Shown: in pieces, positions 9,723 through 17,534 of the stretch
How the letters are laid out: each line of letters starts with the position of its first letter
Position numbering within the stretch: the first letter of the stretch is position 1
From: Salibaculum griseiflavum
Lineage (GTDB): Bacteria; Pseudomonadota; Alphaproteobacteria; Rhodobacterales; Rhodobacteraceae
Reading direction: 5' to 3'
DNA length: 64,000 nt
Assembly: GCF_003129565.1 (NCBI RefSeq)
Contig: NZ_QETF01000010.1
Location: forward strand, 34,207-98,206
Position numbers and translations under genes: made by a program
The notes under the pieces: model-generated
The model's database searches: none
Told to the model about the DNA's origin: nothing
What the model saw: the letters and a program-made list of their open reading frames with translations, nothing else

Positions 9723-10912
9723 CTGGAGCCCCCCTCTTTCGGTCGCAGGAGGAAGGGTCCATAGAACAGTGCAAATCCGCCAAAGGCCAGAAGCCAGAAC
9801 AGCCCGGACAGATAGCTGAGGTCCAGCCAAATCGGCGACACGGATCGCGCGAGGGCCGCAAGGATGATGCAGATATATATCCCGACCGTGGCAGCCCCTG
9901 CTTTCAAATCCTGTCCGGTATGGCCCAGCGTGGCCCGTGTCATGACCGCAAGCGTCATCGCCCCGATCGCGCCCGCCATCCAAAGATGCTGCGCGCCGGC
10001 GCTGCCCGGATGTCCAAGCAGCGGGTCAAGGCCAAGGGCAATCGCCCCCATCGGAACGAACAGATAGGCCCCGTGCAGGACAACAACCAGCGGCTCCGCG
10101 AGCGTGCGATGCCCCTGCCACCGACCCAACCGGATCAGGTGCAGCGCACCGAACAGAAGCAGCAGCAGCCCGGTGATGGTCTCGAAAGGTCTTATCGTCC
10201 AGATGCCAAGGATCGGCAGGCTTGCCAGAAGAACGATCTTGTCCAGTTTCTGCATGGGTGGCGCGGGGCGCACCGGGTCTTGCCGCTTTACCAGCCAATT
10301 GCGGGTGAAGGAGGGTATGATCCGACCGCCGATCACCGCGATCATCATGACCGATGTCGCAAGGCCCAGGCGCAAGCCCGTCCCCTGCGCCGGGTTGCCA
10401 CCGGTCAGCGCCTCGAAATGGAACAGCGCATTGGCAAAGGTGAATGCCGCCAGCAGCGCCAGCACGATCAGGTTGCGCCAGTTCTTGCCGGCGACGATCT
10501 CGCGCAGGATCAAAAGGCCCAGTCCGATCGGAAAGGCCAGGTCGATGGTGATGGCCGCAAAGGGCGGAAGCGTGGCAGAGACCAGAACCGCGATCCGCCC
10601 CGCGACCCATAGCGCGAAAAGCCCCGCAAGACGCCAGCCGACGATGGGAAAGCGTCCTGTCCAGTTGGGCACGGCTGTCAGAAGGAAGCCGGCCAGCACC
10701 GCCCCCAGATAACCGAACAGGAATTCATGGGCGTGCCATGACACCGGGTCGAACCGTGTCGGCAGCCAGACCGCACCGGCCAGCATCGCCAGCCAAAGCA
10801 CCATGGCCACCAGCACCCAGACCGCCCCGAACAGGAAGAACGGGCGGAACCCGAAACTGAAGAGCGCCGGGCCTGTCCAAGCGCGCATTTGCTCTGCAGA
10901 TGTATGCGCCAT
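9719..10912 (-). CDS. nnrS: NnrS family haem-copper membrane protein
   Basis: 397 aa, about twelve hydrophobic segments, with NnrS family signatures such as LFSFGFRPFFLFGAVW near the N-terminus and WHAHEFLFGYLGAVLAGFLLTAVPNWTG. NnrS is a haem- and copper-containing inner-membrane protein that protects cells from nitrosative stress when NO is made. ATG 10912 has AGGAGG seven bases before it, so the open frame further upstream is not used. It lies between the small membrane-protein genes and nnrU. Confidence 0.92.
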   Translation of the reverse strand: MAHTSAEQMRAWTGPALFSFGFRPFFLFGAVWVLVAMVLWLAMLAGAVWLPTRFDPVSWHAHEFLFGYLGAVLAGFLLTAVPNWTGRFPIVGWRLAGLFALWVAGRIAVLVSATLPPFAAITIDLAFPIGLGLLILREIVAGKNWRNLIVLALLAAFTFANALFHFEALTGGNPAQGTGLRLGLATSVMMIAVIGGRIIPSFTRNWLVKRQDPVRPAPPMQKLDKIVLLASLPILGIWTIRPFETITGLLLLLFGALHLIRLGRWQGHRTLAEPLVVVLHGAYLFVPMGAIALGLDPLLGHPGSAGAQHLWMAGAIGAMTLAVMTRATLGHTGQDLKAGAATVGIYICIILAALARSVSPIWLDLSYLSGLFWLLAFGGFALFYGPFLLRPKEGGSR

Positions 10913-10914
10913 TG

Positions 10915-11163
10915 TCAGCCTCCTGCGCGGTCCGACCCCGCGTCTGCCTTGTCCATGAGGGCGCGGATGTGCCGGGCGAAATACCATGTCGCCGGGGCCC
11001 CGATCAGGCCGCCCAGCGCGATCGACCAGCCGGTCGAGGCGACGGGCCCTCCGACCCAGCTTAAGATCAGCGAGGCGAAGAAGACGTTCACGGCAGCTGC
11101 CCCGGCCCCGAACGGATAAAGCGCCAGCGCGATCTTGTAGGTGGGCCAGCCCCGCCGGGTCAT
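10915..11163 (-). CDS. Small two-helix membrane protein of the nor cluster
   Basis: 82 aa with two predicted transmembrane helices (about residues 10-37 and 43-66) and a charged C-terminus. I do not recognise the family with certainty. Its position between norD and nnrS/nnrU corresponds to the small accessory genes (nnrT or norF type) of Rhodobacter and Paracoccus, so a role in assembly or function of NO reductase is likely but inferred. Its ATG overlaps the stop of the preceding 58-aa gene (ATGA), and nnrS starts two bases after its stop. Confidence 0.75.
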   Translation of the reverse strand: MTRRGWPTYKIALALYPFGAGAAAVNVFFASLILSWVGGPVASTGWSIALGGLIGAPATWYFARHIRALMDKADAGSDRAGG

Positions 11164-11336
11164 CGCCGCGCGACCAGTCTGTGCACCGCGATCATGGCGG
11201 CGACCAGCGCAAGGCAGGCCAGGGCATACCAGAATTCCGCGGTCGCGGATTGGGCCTGCGGGATGGGTCGGTCGAATCCTTCGGCCAGGACCGGCGATGC
11301 CAACAGCGTGGTCAGCGGGATCATGAGATGTCGCAT
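11160..11336 (-). CDS. 58-aa membrane peptide between norD and the two-helix protein
   Basis: A 58-codon gene starting MRHLMIPLTTLLASPVLAEG (signal- or anchor-like) and ending with a second hydrophobic helix, FWYALACLALVAAMIAVH, then RLVARR. It begins one base after the norD stop and ends with an ATGA overlap into the next small gene, so tight coupling supports translation. The layout suggests a single-pass membrane subunit with a possibly cleaved N-terminus. The family is not recognised; it may be the nnrT- or norF-like accessory protein. Confidence 0.7.
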   Translation of the reverse strand: MRHLMIPLTTLLASPVLAEGFDRPIPQAQSATAEFWYALACLALVAAMIAVHRLVARR

Positions 11337-11337
11337 G

Positions 11338-13224
11338 TCAGGTCTCCTGTGTCAGGGTGCGGTAGATGTCGGGCAGGGCGCGCAAGAGGCGTTCGGGGTT
11401 GGGCAACAGTGTAAAGCCGCCACGCCCGAAAATGCGCGCGAACCAGTCCTGCCCGTCCTCGTCGATGATGATGCCGTGCAGGCTCTGGTTGGCGGCCCGG
11501 GCTTCGCGGACGGCCATGTGGCTGTCTTCGATCCCGTGCTGGCCTTCGTAGTGGTCAAGATCGTTGGGCTTGCCATCGGTCAGCACGATCAGCAATTTGC
11601 GGGCGCTCGGCTCTTCGGCCAATTGCGCGCTGACATGGCGGATCGCGGCGCCAAGGCGGGTGTAGTGGCCGGGTTTGAGCGCGCCGATATTGGCGGTGAT
11701 CGCGGGTGACATCGCCTCGTCGAACCCCTTGCAGCGGGTCAGGAAGACGCGGTCGCGGCGCAAGGACGAAAACCCCCAGATACCGCAGCGGTCGCCGGCC
11801 TCGTCGATGCCCCCGGCCAGTGCGGCCATCGCGTCGCGGGCCACTTCGATCACGCTGGTGTCGCCGATGGCCGCCTCGGTGGAACGCGAGGTGTCAATCA
11901 GGAAGGCAACCGACACGTCGCGGTCCATTTGCCGCGCCGCCTGCCAGATGCGGTCCGAGCCGCGCCCGGTCGCCACCATGTCGGCCCGGGCGGTGAGCAG
12001 GGCGTCGAGGTCCAGCTCCTGCCCGTCGATCTGGCGCGGCTGCAGGACGCGCCGGGGGCGCAGCGCCTCGAACTGGCGGCGCACCTCGCGGATATGGCGC
12101 GCGTTCGGCTCGAAGGGCATGCCATCTGGTGCCGCAGGGGCATCCAGCACCCGGCAATGCCCCGCCATGTAGCTGCGCGACCGGTGGTTCCATTCCGGAT
12201 AGGCATGTTTCCCGGCGAGTGCCTCGTGATCGGCGTCGGCAGGCGACAGGTCAAGATGCAGACGCAGGCGGGTGGCGGCCTTGCGGTTCTGCTTGGACAA
12301 GGTGATCCGGTCCTGATCGTCGGCGGCCTTCTGGGCGTTTTCATCGTCATCATCATCGACGCTGCGATTGATGTTCATCGACTCGACCCAGGACAGGATC
12401 GATTCAAACCGGTGGATGATGAAGCTGTCCTTGCGATTTTGCTGGTCCTGATCCTTGCGTTCGCCCAGCTTGCGCGTGCTCTGTGCGGCCTCGGGCGGCG
12501 GTGTGGCGGCATCGGCGTCATCGAGATCCTGTGCCGCATCGCCGGATCCGGGCGCGGCAAAGCGCAACCAGATCGGCACCGGCGCGAACGGCATGAAGCC
12601 GCGGGCGGGCGCGACGCTTCCCATTTCGGGCGGGTTGCCGCCCAACTGGTCGCGGATCGCCTGTTCGAGGGCGGCCTCGGGTTCGGGTCGTCTCACCTGA
12701 GGGCGCGCGGACAGGCAGAAGGTGGCCATGGCGCCATAGACGTCGCGCAGGCCCGGACAGGCCAGGTAGGCGGCATCGGCGGCCGCCGCGTTGGCGCGGA
12801 TCTGGACGCAATCCATGACCGGGCCCGTCGCCGAAAAATCGAAACTCGACAGGTCGCTTTTCGCGGCCAGCGCCGTCAGCCAGAAATAGGCCGCGCGATT
12901 GAGCCGGGCCTCGGGGAATGCCGCGATCAACGGGGGGAGCGCCAGGCGCTCGCCATCGAAACGGGCCAGCCATTCCCGATCGCGTTCCGCCCCAAGTTTG
13001 CGCCGCAACGGGCGGCGATGCGCCGCCAGTGTGGCGGGGGCTTCGCCCAGTTCGACACCTGCCGGCCCGCCCAGCGCGCGGAACAACAGCGCGAGACTTG
13101 GGCGCACCGAGGCCAGGGTTACCCCGGCCTCGGGATAGGTCACGGCCTCGGCGATCCCGCTGGCCAAATCGTGCCAAAGGTTGCCGACCGTTTCCTCGGG
13201 TTCCATCAGATCGAGCAGGTGCAT
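11338..13224 (-). CDS. norD: Nitric oxide reductase activation protein NorD
   Basis: 628 aa. The C-terminal von Willebrand A domain carries the metal-ion-dependent adhesion motif DTSRS near residue 448 and a later TDGKPND. The middle has long charged, low-complexity stretches. NorD works with the AAA+ protein NorQ to insert the non-haem iron into NorB. ATG 13224 is chosen because the known NorD N-terminus starts MHLLDLMEPEETVGNLWHDL; the open frame extending to 13776 overlaps norQ and is ignored. norQ ends five bases upstream. Confidence 0.93.
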   Translation of the reverse strand: MHLLDLMEPEETVGNLWHDLASGIAEAVTYPEAGVTLASVRPSLALLFRALGGPAGVELGEAPATLAAHRRPLRRKLGAERDREWLARFDGERLALPPLIAAFPEARLNRAAYFWLTALAAKSDLSSFDFSATGPVMDCVQIRANAAAADAAYLACPGLRDVYGAMATFCLSARPQVRRPEPEAALEQAIRDQLGGNPPEMGSVAPARGFMPFAPVPIWLRFAAPGSGDAAQDLDDADAATPPPEAAQSTRKLGERKDQDQQNRKDSFIIHRFESILSWVESMNINRSVDDDDDENAQKAADDQDRITLSKQNRKAATRLRLHLDLSPADADHEALAGKHAYPEWNHRSRSYMAGHCRVLDAPAAPDGMPFEPNARHIREVRRQFEALRPRRVLQPRQIDGQELDLDALLTARADMVATGRGSDRIWQAARQMDRDVSVAFLIDTSRSTEAAIGDTSVIEVARDAMAALAGGIDEAGDRCGIWGFSSLRRDRVFLTRCKGFDEAMSPAITANIGALKPGHYTRLGAAIRHVSAQLAEEPSARKLLIVLTDGKPNDLDHYEGQHGIEDSHMAVREARAANQSLHGIIIDEDGQDWFARIFGRGGFTLLPNPERLLRALPDIYRTLTQET

Positions 13225-13229
13225 GGCCC

Positions 13230-14024
13230 TTATCCGTAGATGGTGGCGACAAGATCGCGCAGCGCCGTCTGCACGTCGGGTTCGTCGCTGAGCGGTTCGA
13301 TGACCGCCGCCTCCAGCGCCTGATTGACCCCCATACCGCCGGCCATGAGCGTGGCGGCATAGATCAGGAGGCGGGTCGAGACCCCCTCTTCGAGGTCCAT
13401 GCCGCTGAGGTTGCGGATATGGCCGGCCAGCCGCACCAGTGGCGCGACGCGGCCCGGCTCCAGCCGGCTTTCGCTGGCGACCACGGCGATCTCCGTCTCG
13501 GCCTCCGGGAAGTCGAACGAGATCGACAGGAAACGCTGCCGCGTCGAGGGTTTCAGCCGCTTGAGGACATTCTGGTAGCCGGGGTTGTAGCTGGCCACCA
13601 GCATGAAGCCCCTGGGCGCGACCAGCTCTTCGCCGGTGCGGTCGATCATCAGGGTGCGCCGCGTATCGGTCAACGGGTGCAAGACCACGGTGACGTCCTT
13701 GCGCGCCTCGACCACCTCGTCGAGATAGCAGATGCCGCCCTCTCGCACGGCGCGTGTCAGGGGGCCGTCGACCCAAACGGTTTCACCCCCTTTGAGCAGG
13801 TAGCGCCCGATCAGGTCCGCCGCCGACAGGTCGTCATGGCAGGCCACGGTATAAAGCGGCTTGTCCATCTTCGCGGCCATGTGTTCCACGAAGCGGGTCT
13901 TGCCGCAGCCGGTCGGCCCCTTCAGAAGAAGGGGCAAACCGTTGTCATGTGCCGTCTCGAACAGGTCGCATTCCTGGCTCGTCGGTTTGTAGAATGGCAG
14001 GGTCGGTGTGTTCTGCATGTTCAT
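13230..14024 (-). CDS. norQ: MoxR-type AAA+ ATPase NorQ
   Basis: 264 aa. Walker A GPTGCGKT is near residue 37, Walker B-like GICYLDEVVEA near 97, and sensor and arginine motifs of the CbbQ/NirQ/NorQ/GpvN family follow (TRQRFLSISFDFPEAE). It is a chaperone-like ATPase that, with NorD, activates the NorCB complex. It lies three bases after norB and five bases before norD, one operon. Confidence 0.95.
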   Translation of the reverse strand: MNMQNTPTLPFYKPTSQECDLFETAHDNGLPLLLKGPTGCGKTRFVEHMAAKMDKPLYTVACHDDLSAADLIGRYLLKGGETVWVDGPLTRAVREGGICYLDEVVEARKDVTVVLHPLTDTRRTLMIDRTGEELVAPRGFMLVASYNPGYQNVLKRLKPSTRQRFLSISFDFPEAETEIAVVASESRLEPGRVAPLVRLAGHIRNLSGMDLEEGVSTRLLIYAATLMAGGMGVNQALEAAVIEPLSDEPDVQTALRDLVATIYG

Positions 14025-14027
14025 GGC

Positions 14028-15377
14028 TCACTCTCCCGGGGCCGGGTTTGCAGGACCGGGCGCGATGACCTCGGATTTGCGCACCACGACCGTCGAATAG
14101 ATGAACAGCAGCGCCCCGATCACCACCGCGGCCCCGGCGCCAAAGCGCATCAGGTAGAAGACAGACAGGCTGTCCTGCACGCTCATGTAGTAGTCGCCGA
14201 TGACCCGCTGCATATGCGTCTGGATCGTGCCGGCGAAGGTCAGCACGAAGGTCATGAAGGCCATGCCACCGGTCATCAGCCAGAACGACGCCATGTTGAG
14301 CACCTGGTTGTAGGGTGCCCTTTGACGCAGCATGGGCATCGCATAGGTGAAGACCGCGAGGTTCAGGGCCACGTAGGCGCCGTAGAAGGCCAGGTGCCCA
14401 TGGGCGGCGGTGATCTGCGTGCCGTGGCTGTAGAAGTTCACGCCATGCAGCGTATGCAGGAACCCCCAGACGCCCGCGCCGAAAAAAGCGACGGTGGAGG
14501 AGCCCAGCGACCACAGCAAGGCGGCCTTGTTGGCGTGGTTCTTGCGGCCCTTCCAGACCATGACGAAGGCAAAGGACATCATCAGGAAGAAGGGGATCAC
14601 CTCGAAGGTCGAGAAGATCGAGCCGACCCATTGCCAGTAGCCGGGCAGACCGATCCAGTAGAAGTGGTGGCCGGTGCCGAGGATGCCCGAGAAAAGCGCG
14701 GTGGCGACGATGACATAGAGCCATTTCTCCACCACTTCGCGGTCAACGCCGGTCAGCTTGAGCAGCAGGAAGGCAAGGATCGCGGCCATCACGAGTTCCC
14801 AGGTCGCCTCGACCCAGAGGTGCACCACGAACCACCAGTACATCTTGTCGAGGCTCAGGTTGTCGGGGTTGATGAAGGCGAACACCCAGAGCAGCGACAA
14901 CAGCCAAAGCCCCATCAGCAAGACATTGGTGATCGCGGTTCGCTTTCCGGAGAGAACGGTCATGGACACGTTCAGCAGGAAGATCAGCGCGGCGACGAGG
15001 ATGCCGAACTTGACCCAAAGCGGCTGTTCAAGGAATTCCCGCCCGCCATGGATGCCGACCAGGTAGGACCCCACCGCGCCCAGCGTGCCCACCAGCAGGA
15101 TGATCAACTGGATATAGGCCAGTTTGGGAGACCAGATTTCCCGCTCCGATTCCTCGGGGATCAGGAAATAGGCGGCGCCGAAGAAGCCCAGCAGAAGCCA
15201 GACAATCAGCGCGTTGGTGTGGATCATCCGGATCACGTTGAAGGGCAGGAGTTCGGACAGGAAGTTGGGGGAGACATAGACCCACCCCGCGAGCAGTCCG
15301 CCCAGCACCTGGATGCCGAACAGGGCAAGCGCGGACAGGATGTACCAGTACGCGACTTTCTGAGATTCGTATTTCAT
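14028..15377 (-). CDS. norB: Nitric oxide reductase subunit B (cytochrome b)
   Basis: 449 aa with about twelve transmembrane helices. It is the haem-copper-oxidase-like catalytic subunit that reduces 2 NO to N2O in the cytoplasmic membrane. Histidine blocks expected of the family are present, including MIHTNALIVWLLLGFFGAAY, the TGHHFYWIGLPGYWQW metal site, and AAHGHLAFYGAYV near the C-terminal part. The length fits the cytochrome c-dependent (cNOR) type, which agrees with the adjacent norC. GGAGG precedes the start. Confidence 0.97.
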   Translation of the reverse strand: MKYESQKVAYWYILSALALFGIQVLGGLLAGWVYVSPNFLSELLPFNVIRMIHTNALIVWLLLGFFGAAYFLIPEESEREIWSPKLAYIQLIILLVGTLGAVGSYLVGIHGGREFLEQPLWVKFGILVAALIFLLNVSMTVLSGKRTAITNVLLMGLWLLSLLWVFAFINPDNLSLDKMYWWFVVHLWVEATWELVMAAILAFLLLKLTGVDREVVEKWLYVIVATALFSGILGTGHHFYWIGLPGYWQWVGSIFSTFEVIPFFLMMSFAFVMVWKGRKNHANKAALLWSLGSSTVAFFGAGVWGFLHTLHGVNFYSHGTQITAAHGHLAFYGAYVALNLAVFTYAMPMLRQRAPYNQVLNMASFWLMTGGMAFMTFVLTFAGTIQTHMQRVIGDYYMSVQDSLSVFYLMRFGAGAAVVIGALLFIYSTVVVRKSEVIAPGPANPAPGE

Positions 15378-15391
15378 CGGTTTCGCCTCCT

Positions 15392-15844
15392 TTATCCGGC
15401 GTCGTTGGGCGGCCAGCCCTGGGTGTCTGTCTGATCGGCCCAGCGCAGGAACTCGGCGAGGCCGCGCAGGTCTTCGTCGGTCATGTCATAGGCGGGCATC
15501 TGGCGGCGTCCTTCGATGCCGCTGGGCTGGCTTTCGATCCATGCCTTGAGGATTTCGAACGCCCCCTCGGGATCGTCCTGAACGCCCCATCGGGTCATGA
15601 CGTTGCCGACCTCGGGGGCGAAATAGGCCCCTTCGCCATGCAGCGAGTGACAGTTGATGCAGGAGTTTTCCTCCCAGACATGTTTGCCGTGAACGACCTC
15701 GTCGCTCAGCTCCATGCCGGCGGTCGACGTTTCGACCACGTATCTGTGCGAGTGCACCGTCATCCCCACGAAGATCACGACAAAGAAGATCGAGCCCCCG
15801 TAGAAGATGTTGCGCGCCCGCGATTTCGTTAAGATTTCAGCCAT
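15392..15844 (-). CDS. norC: Nitric oxide reductase subunit C (cytochrome c)
   Basis: 150 aa. A single N-terminal membrane anchor (IFYGGSIFFVVIFVGMTVHSH) is followed by a periplasmic cytochrome c domain with haem site CINCH near residue 62 and a distal Met in the RRQMPAYDM segment. It passes electrons from periplasmic donors such as pseudoazurin or cytochrome c to NorB. First gene of the minus-strand operon norCBQD-small-small-nnrS-nnrU. GGAGG lies just before the ATG and a perfect NnrR-type box is about 65 bp upstream. Confidence 0.97.
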   Translation of the reverse strand: MAEILTKSRARNIFYGGSIFFVVIFVGMTVHSHRYVVETSTAGMELSDEVVHGKHVWEENSCINCHSLHGEGAYFAPEVGNVMTRWGVQDDPEGAFEILKAWIESQPSGIEGRRQMPAYDMTDEDLRGLAEFLRWADQTDTQGWPPNDAG

Positions 15845-15902
15845 GACAGGGCCTCCTTGAATTCGGGATGACCATGTCTAGGCAGATGAGCGGGGCCCGA
15901 GT

Positions 15903-15916
15903 TTGCGCAAGCGCAA
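15903..15916. promoter_or_regulatory. NnrR/DNR-type box between norC and the DUF1858 gene
   Basis: TTGCG-CAAG-CGCAA is a perfect FNR-family palindrome with the TTGCG half-site known for NnrR in Rhodobacter. Its centre lies about 65 bp upstream of norC and 56 bp upstream of the divergent gene, so it could activate one or both under NO and low oxygen. A weak -10 candidate for norC on the minus strand is TAGACA at 15880-15875. Confidence 0.75.
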
Positions 15917-15965
15917 CGTTTGAGGAGATTGCGGCCTTACGGTCCGTGAGGGAAAGGAGCCCGAA

Positions 15966-16178
15966 ATGCGCGCGCCACGTCTCAACGATCCCGACCTGCC
16001 CCTTGCGGACATCATGACCCACTGGCCAAAGACGATACCGGTGTTCATACGGCGCCGCATGCTGTGCGTGGGCTGCCTTGTCAGCCCGATCCACACGGTG
16101 GCCGATGCCTGTGCCGAGTATCAGCTTGACGAGGACATGTTCCTGGAGGAGCTCAGGCAGGCGGCGGGGCTGAGTTGA
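15966..16178 (+). CDS. DUF1858 domain protein
   Basis: 70 aa small soluble protein with the DUF1858 pattern: LPLADIMTHWPKTIPVFIRRRMLCVGCLVSPIHTVADAC. The domain carries one conserved CxxC-like cysteine region and is found with hybrid-cluster or nitrogen-oxide genes. Its exact role is unknown. It is divergent from norC and shares the NnrR-type box at 15903-15916. It is read toward the regulator gene, which ends three bases after its stop on the other strand. GGAAAGGAG precedes the start. Confidence 0.8.
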   Translation: MRAPRLNDPDLPLADIMTHWPKTIPVFIRRRMLCVGCLVSPIHTVADACAEYQLDEDMFLEELRQAAGLS

Positions 16179-16181
16179 GGG

Positions 16182-16898
16182 CTATTTCTCGCTCAGCAAG
16201 ACCAGGGCGTGCGGGTCCCGCACAACGATGCGCTTGCGCCGGCTTTCGACAAGCCCCTGTTTCTCCCAGCCGCTCATGAGCCGGCTCACGGTGTGCAATG
16301 TCGTCGCCGTCAGTTCCGAAAGGTCCTGCCGCGTGATCGGGAAATCGATCTCGATTCCGTTGTCCACCTTCCGGCCGGTCTGGTTGACCAGCCGCAACAG
16401 GGCGGTGGCCACCCGCTGTTCGACATGCAGGGTCGCCATCTCGACCACCTTGTTCTGCACCTCGTTCAGACGCTTGCCCAGTGTCTTGTAGGACTCCGTG
16501 GCGAAGCCGTCATATTCAGTCACGAACGTATCCCATAGATGCATCGGCCAGCTCAGTGCCAGCGACTCCGTGGCGGTCATCGCCGTGGCAGGGTAGGTGT
16601 CGCGCCCGATCGCTGTCGCCATGCCCAGGATCTGACCGGCGGGGATGTGCAGGGCTGTCACCTGCTCGCCGGACGGGGTGATGCGAACCACCCGCACATA
16701 GCCGTCCAGCAGCATATAGAACCGGACAGCGGGATGGCCTTCCTCGAAGATCGCGACGCCTTCATCGTAGCGCCGCGCCGAGGCCTGATCGAGAATCCTG
16801 CGGATTTGCCGTTTCTCGAGTCGCGAGAAGGGCGGCAGATGCGACAGCAGGCTCTCGTCGAGTCGCGGCAAGGTCTTTCGGGGCGTTCCGGCGTCCAT
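16182..16898 (-). CDS. nnrR: Crp/Fnr-family regulator of nitrogen-oxide metabolism (NnrR/DNR type)
   Basis: 238 aa. An N-terminal cyclic-nucleotide-binding-type sensor domain is followed by a dimer helix and a C-terminal Crp helix-turn-helix with recognition helix TATTLHTVSRLMSGWEKQGLV. There is no N-terminal cysteine cluster, so it is not an oxygen-sensing Fnr. Position between norC and pseudoazurin-nirK, and two perfect TTGNG-N4-CNCAA boxes in the flanking promoters, point to the NO-responsive activator NnrR/DNR. It is transcribed divergently from the nirK operon. The assignment to NnrR rather than another Dnr subclass is inference. Confidence 0.85.
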   Translation of the reverse strand: MDAGTPRKTLPRLDESLLSHLPPFSRLEKRQIRRILDQASARRYDEGVAIFEEGHPAVRFYMLLDGYVRVVRITPSGEQVTALHIPAGQILGMATAIGRDTYPATAMTATESLALSWPMHLWDTFVTEYDGFATESYKTLGKRLNEVQNKVVEMATLHVEQRVATALLRLVNQTGRKVDNGIEIDFPITRQDLSELTATTLHTVSRLMSGWEKQGLVESRRKRIVVRDPHALVLLSEK

Positions 16899-16965
16899 TC
16901 GGGCAAACTCTCATAGTTCTTCGGCAAGACCAACACCCCCTTCGTCCCGACAAACGCGCAGAAGT

Positions 16966-16979
16966 TTGTGCCAGCACAA
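16966..16979. promoter_or_regulatory. NnrR/DNR box upstream of pseudoazurin-nirK-nirV
   Basis: TTGTG-CCAG-CACAA is a perfect palindrome of the FNR superfamily. A good -10 hexamer, GATAAT, lies at 16999-17004, placing the box centre about 40 bp upstream of the expected transcription start. This is the class II activator position. It is the likely NO-dependent promoter of the nitrite reductase operon. Confidence 0.8.
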
Positions 16980-17044
16980 ATTCCGCGCCGCGCAGTCCGA
17001 TAATCTTGCCTCAATCGACACAGTGATCTGAAAGGAAAAGATCG

Positions 17045-17476
17045 ATGATCCGCAAACTTGCAACCAGTATCGCAGTCGCGGCGCTCATGGGCGGCGCTGC
17101 ATTCGCCGAAACCTTCGAAGTCCAGATGCTCAACATGGGTTCGGACGGTGAGCGCATGGTGTTCGAGCCGGCCTTCGTCCAGGCCCAACCCGGTGACACG
17201 ATCAAGTTCGTCGCCACCAACCCCGGCCACAATGCCGAGACCAATGACGGCATGGTCCCCGAGGGCGCCGAAGGCTTTGCCGGTCGCATCAACGAAGAGA
17301 TCGAGATCACCCTGACCGAAGAGGGCGTCTACGGTGTCATCTGCAAGCCGCATTTCGCCATGGGCATGGTGATGACCATTGCCGTGGGCGACGTGGATGC
17401 CCCCGAGGATTTCTTTGCCGGCCGTGTGCCGCCGAAAGCCAAGCAGCGGTTCGAAGCCCAGCTTGAAAACCTCTGA
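17045..17476 (+). CDS. Pseudoazurin (blue copper protein)
   Basis: 143 aa with a signal peptide (residues 1-21, AAFA). The type 1 copper ligands are all present with the spacing of known pseudoazurins: His62 (NPGHNAE), Cys100, His103 (ICKPH) and Met108. It is the periplasmic electron donor to copper nitrite reductase, encoded immediately downstream, and perhaps to NO reductase. AAGGAAAAG precedes the ATG. First gene of the operon driven by the NnrR box at 16966-16979. Confidence 0.95.
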   Translation: MIRKLATSIAVAALMGGAAFAETFEVQMLNMGSDGERMVFEPAFVQAQPGDTIKFVATNPGHNAETNDGMVPEGAEGFAGRINEEIEITLTEEGVYGVICKPHFAMGMVMTIAVGDVDAPEDFFAGRVPPKAKQRFEAQLENL

Positions 17477-17534
17477 TCCAATTCCAGCGCGGGCCGCCAG
17501 GCCCGCCGACACATCCAACCCCGTGGAGGGAACC

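Noticed and set aside
12918..15434. Plus-strand open frame of 838 codons across the nor genes
   Set aside because: It lies opposite norD, norQ and norB, which have clear family motifs. It is a GC-rich codon-bias shadow with His/Gly/Arg-rich composition and no ribosome site.
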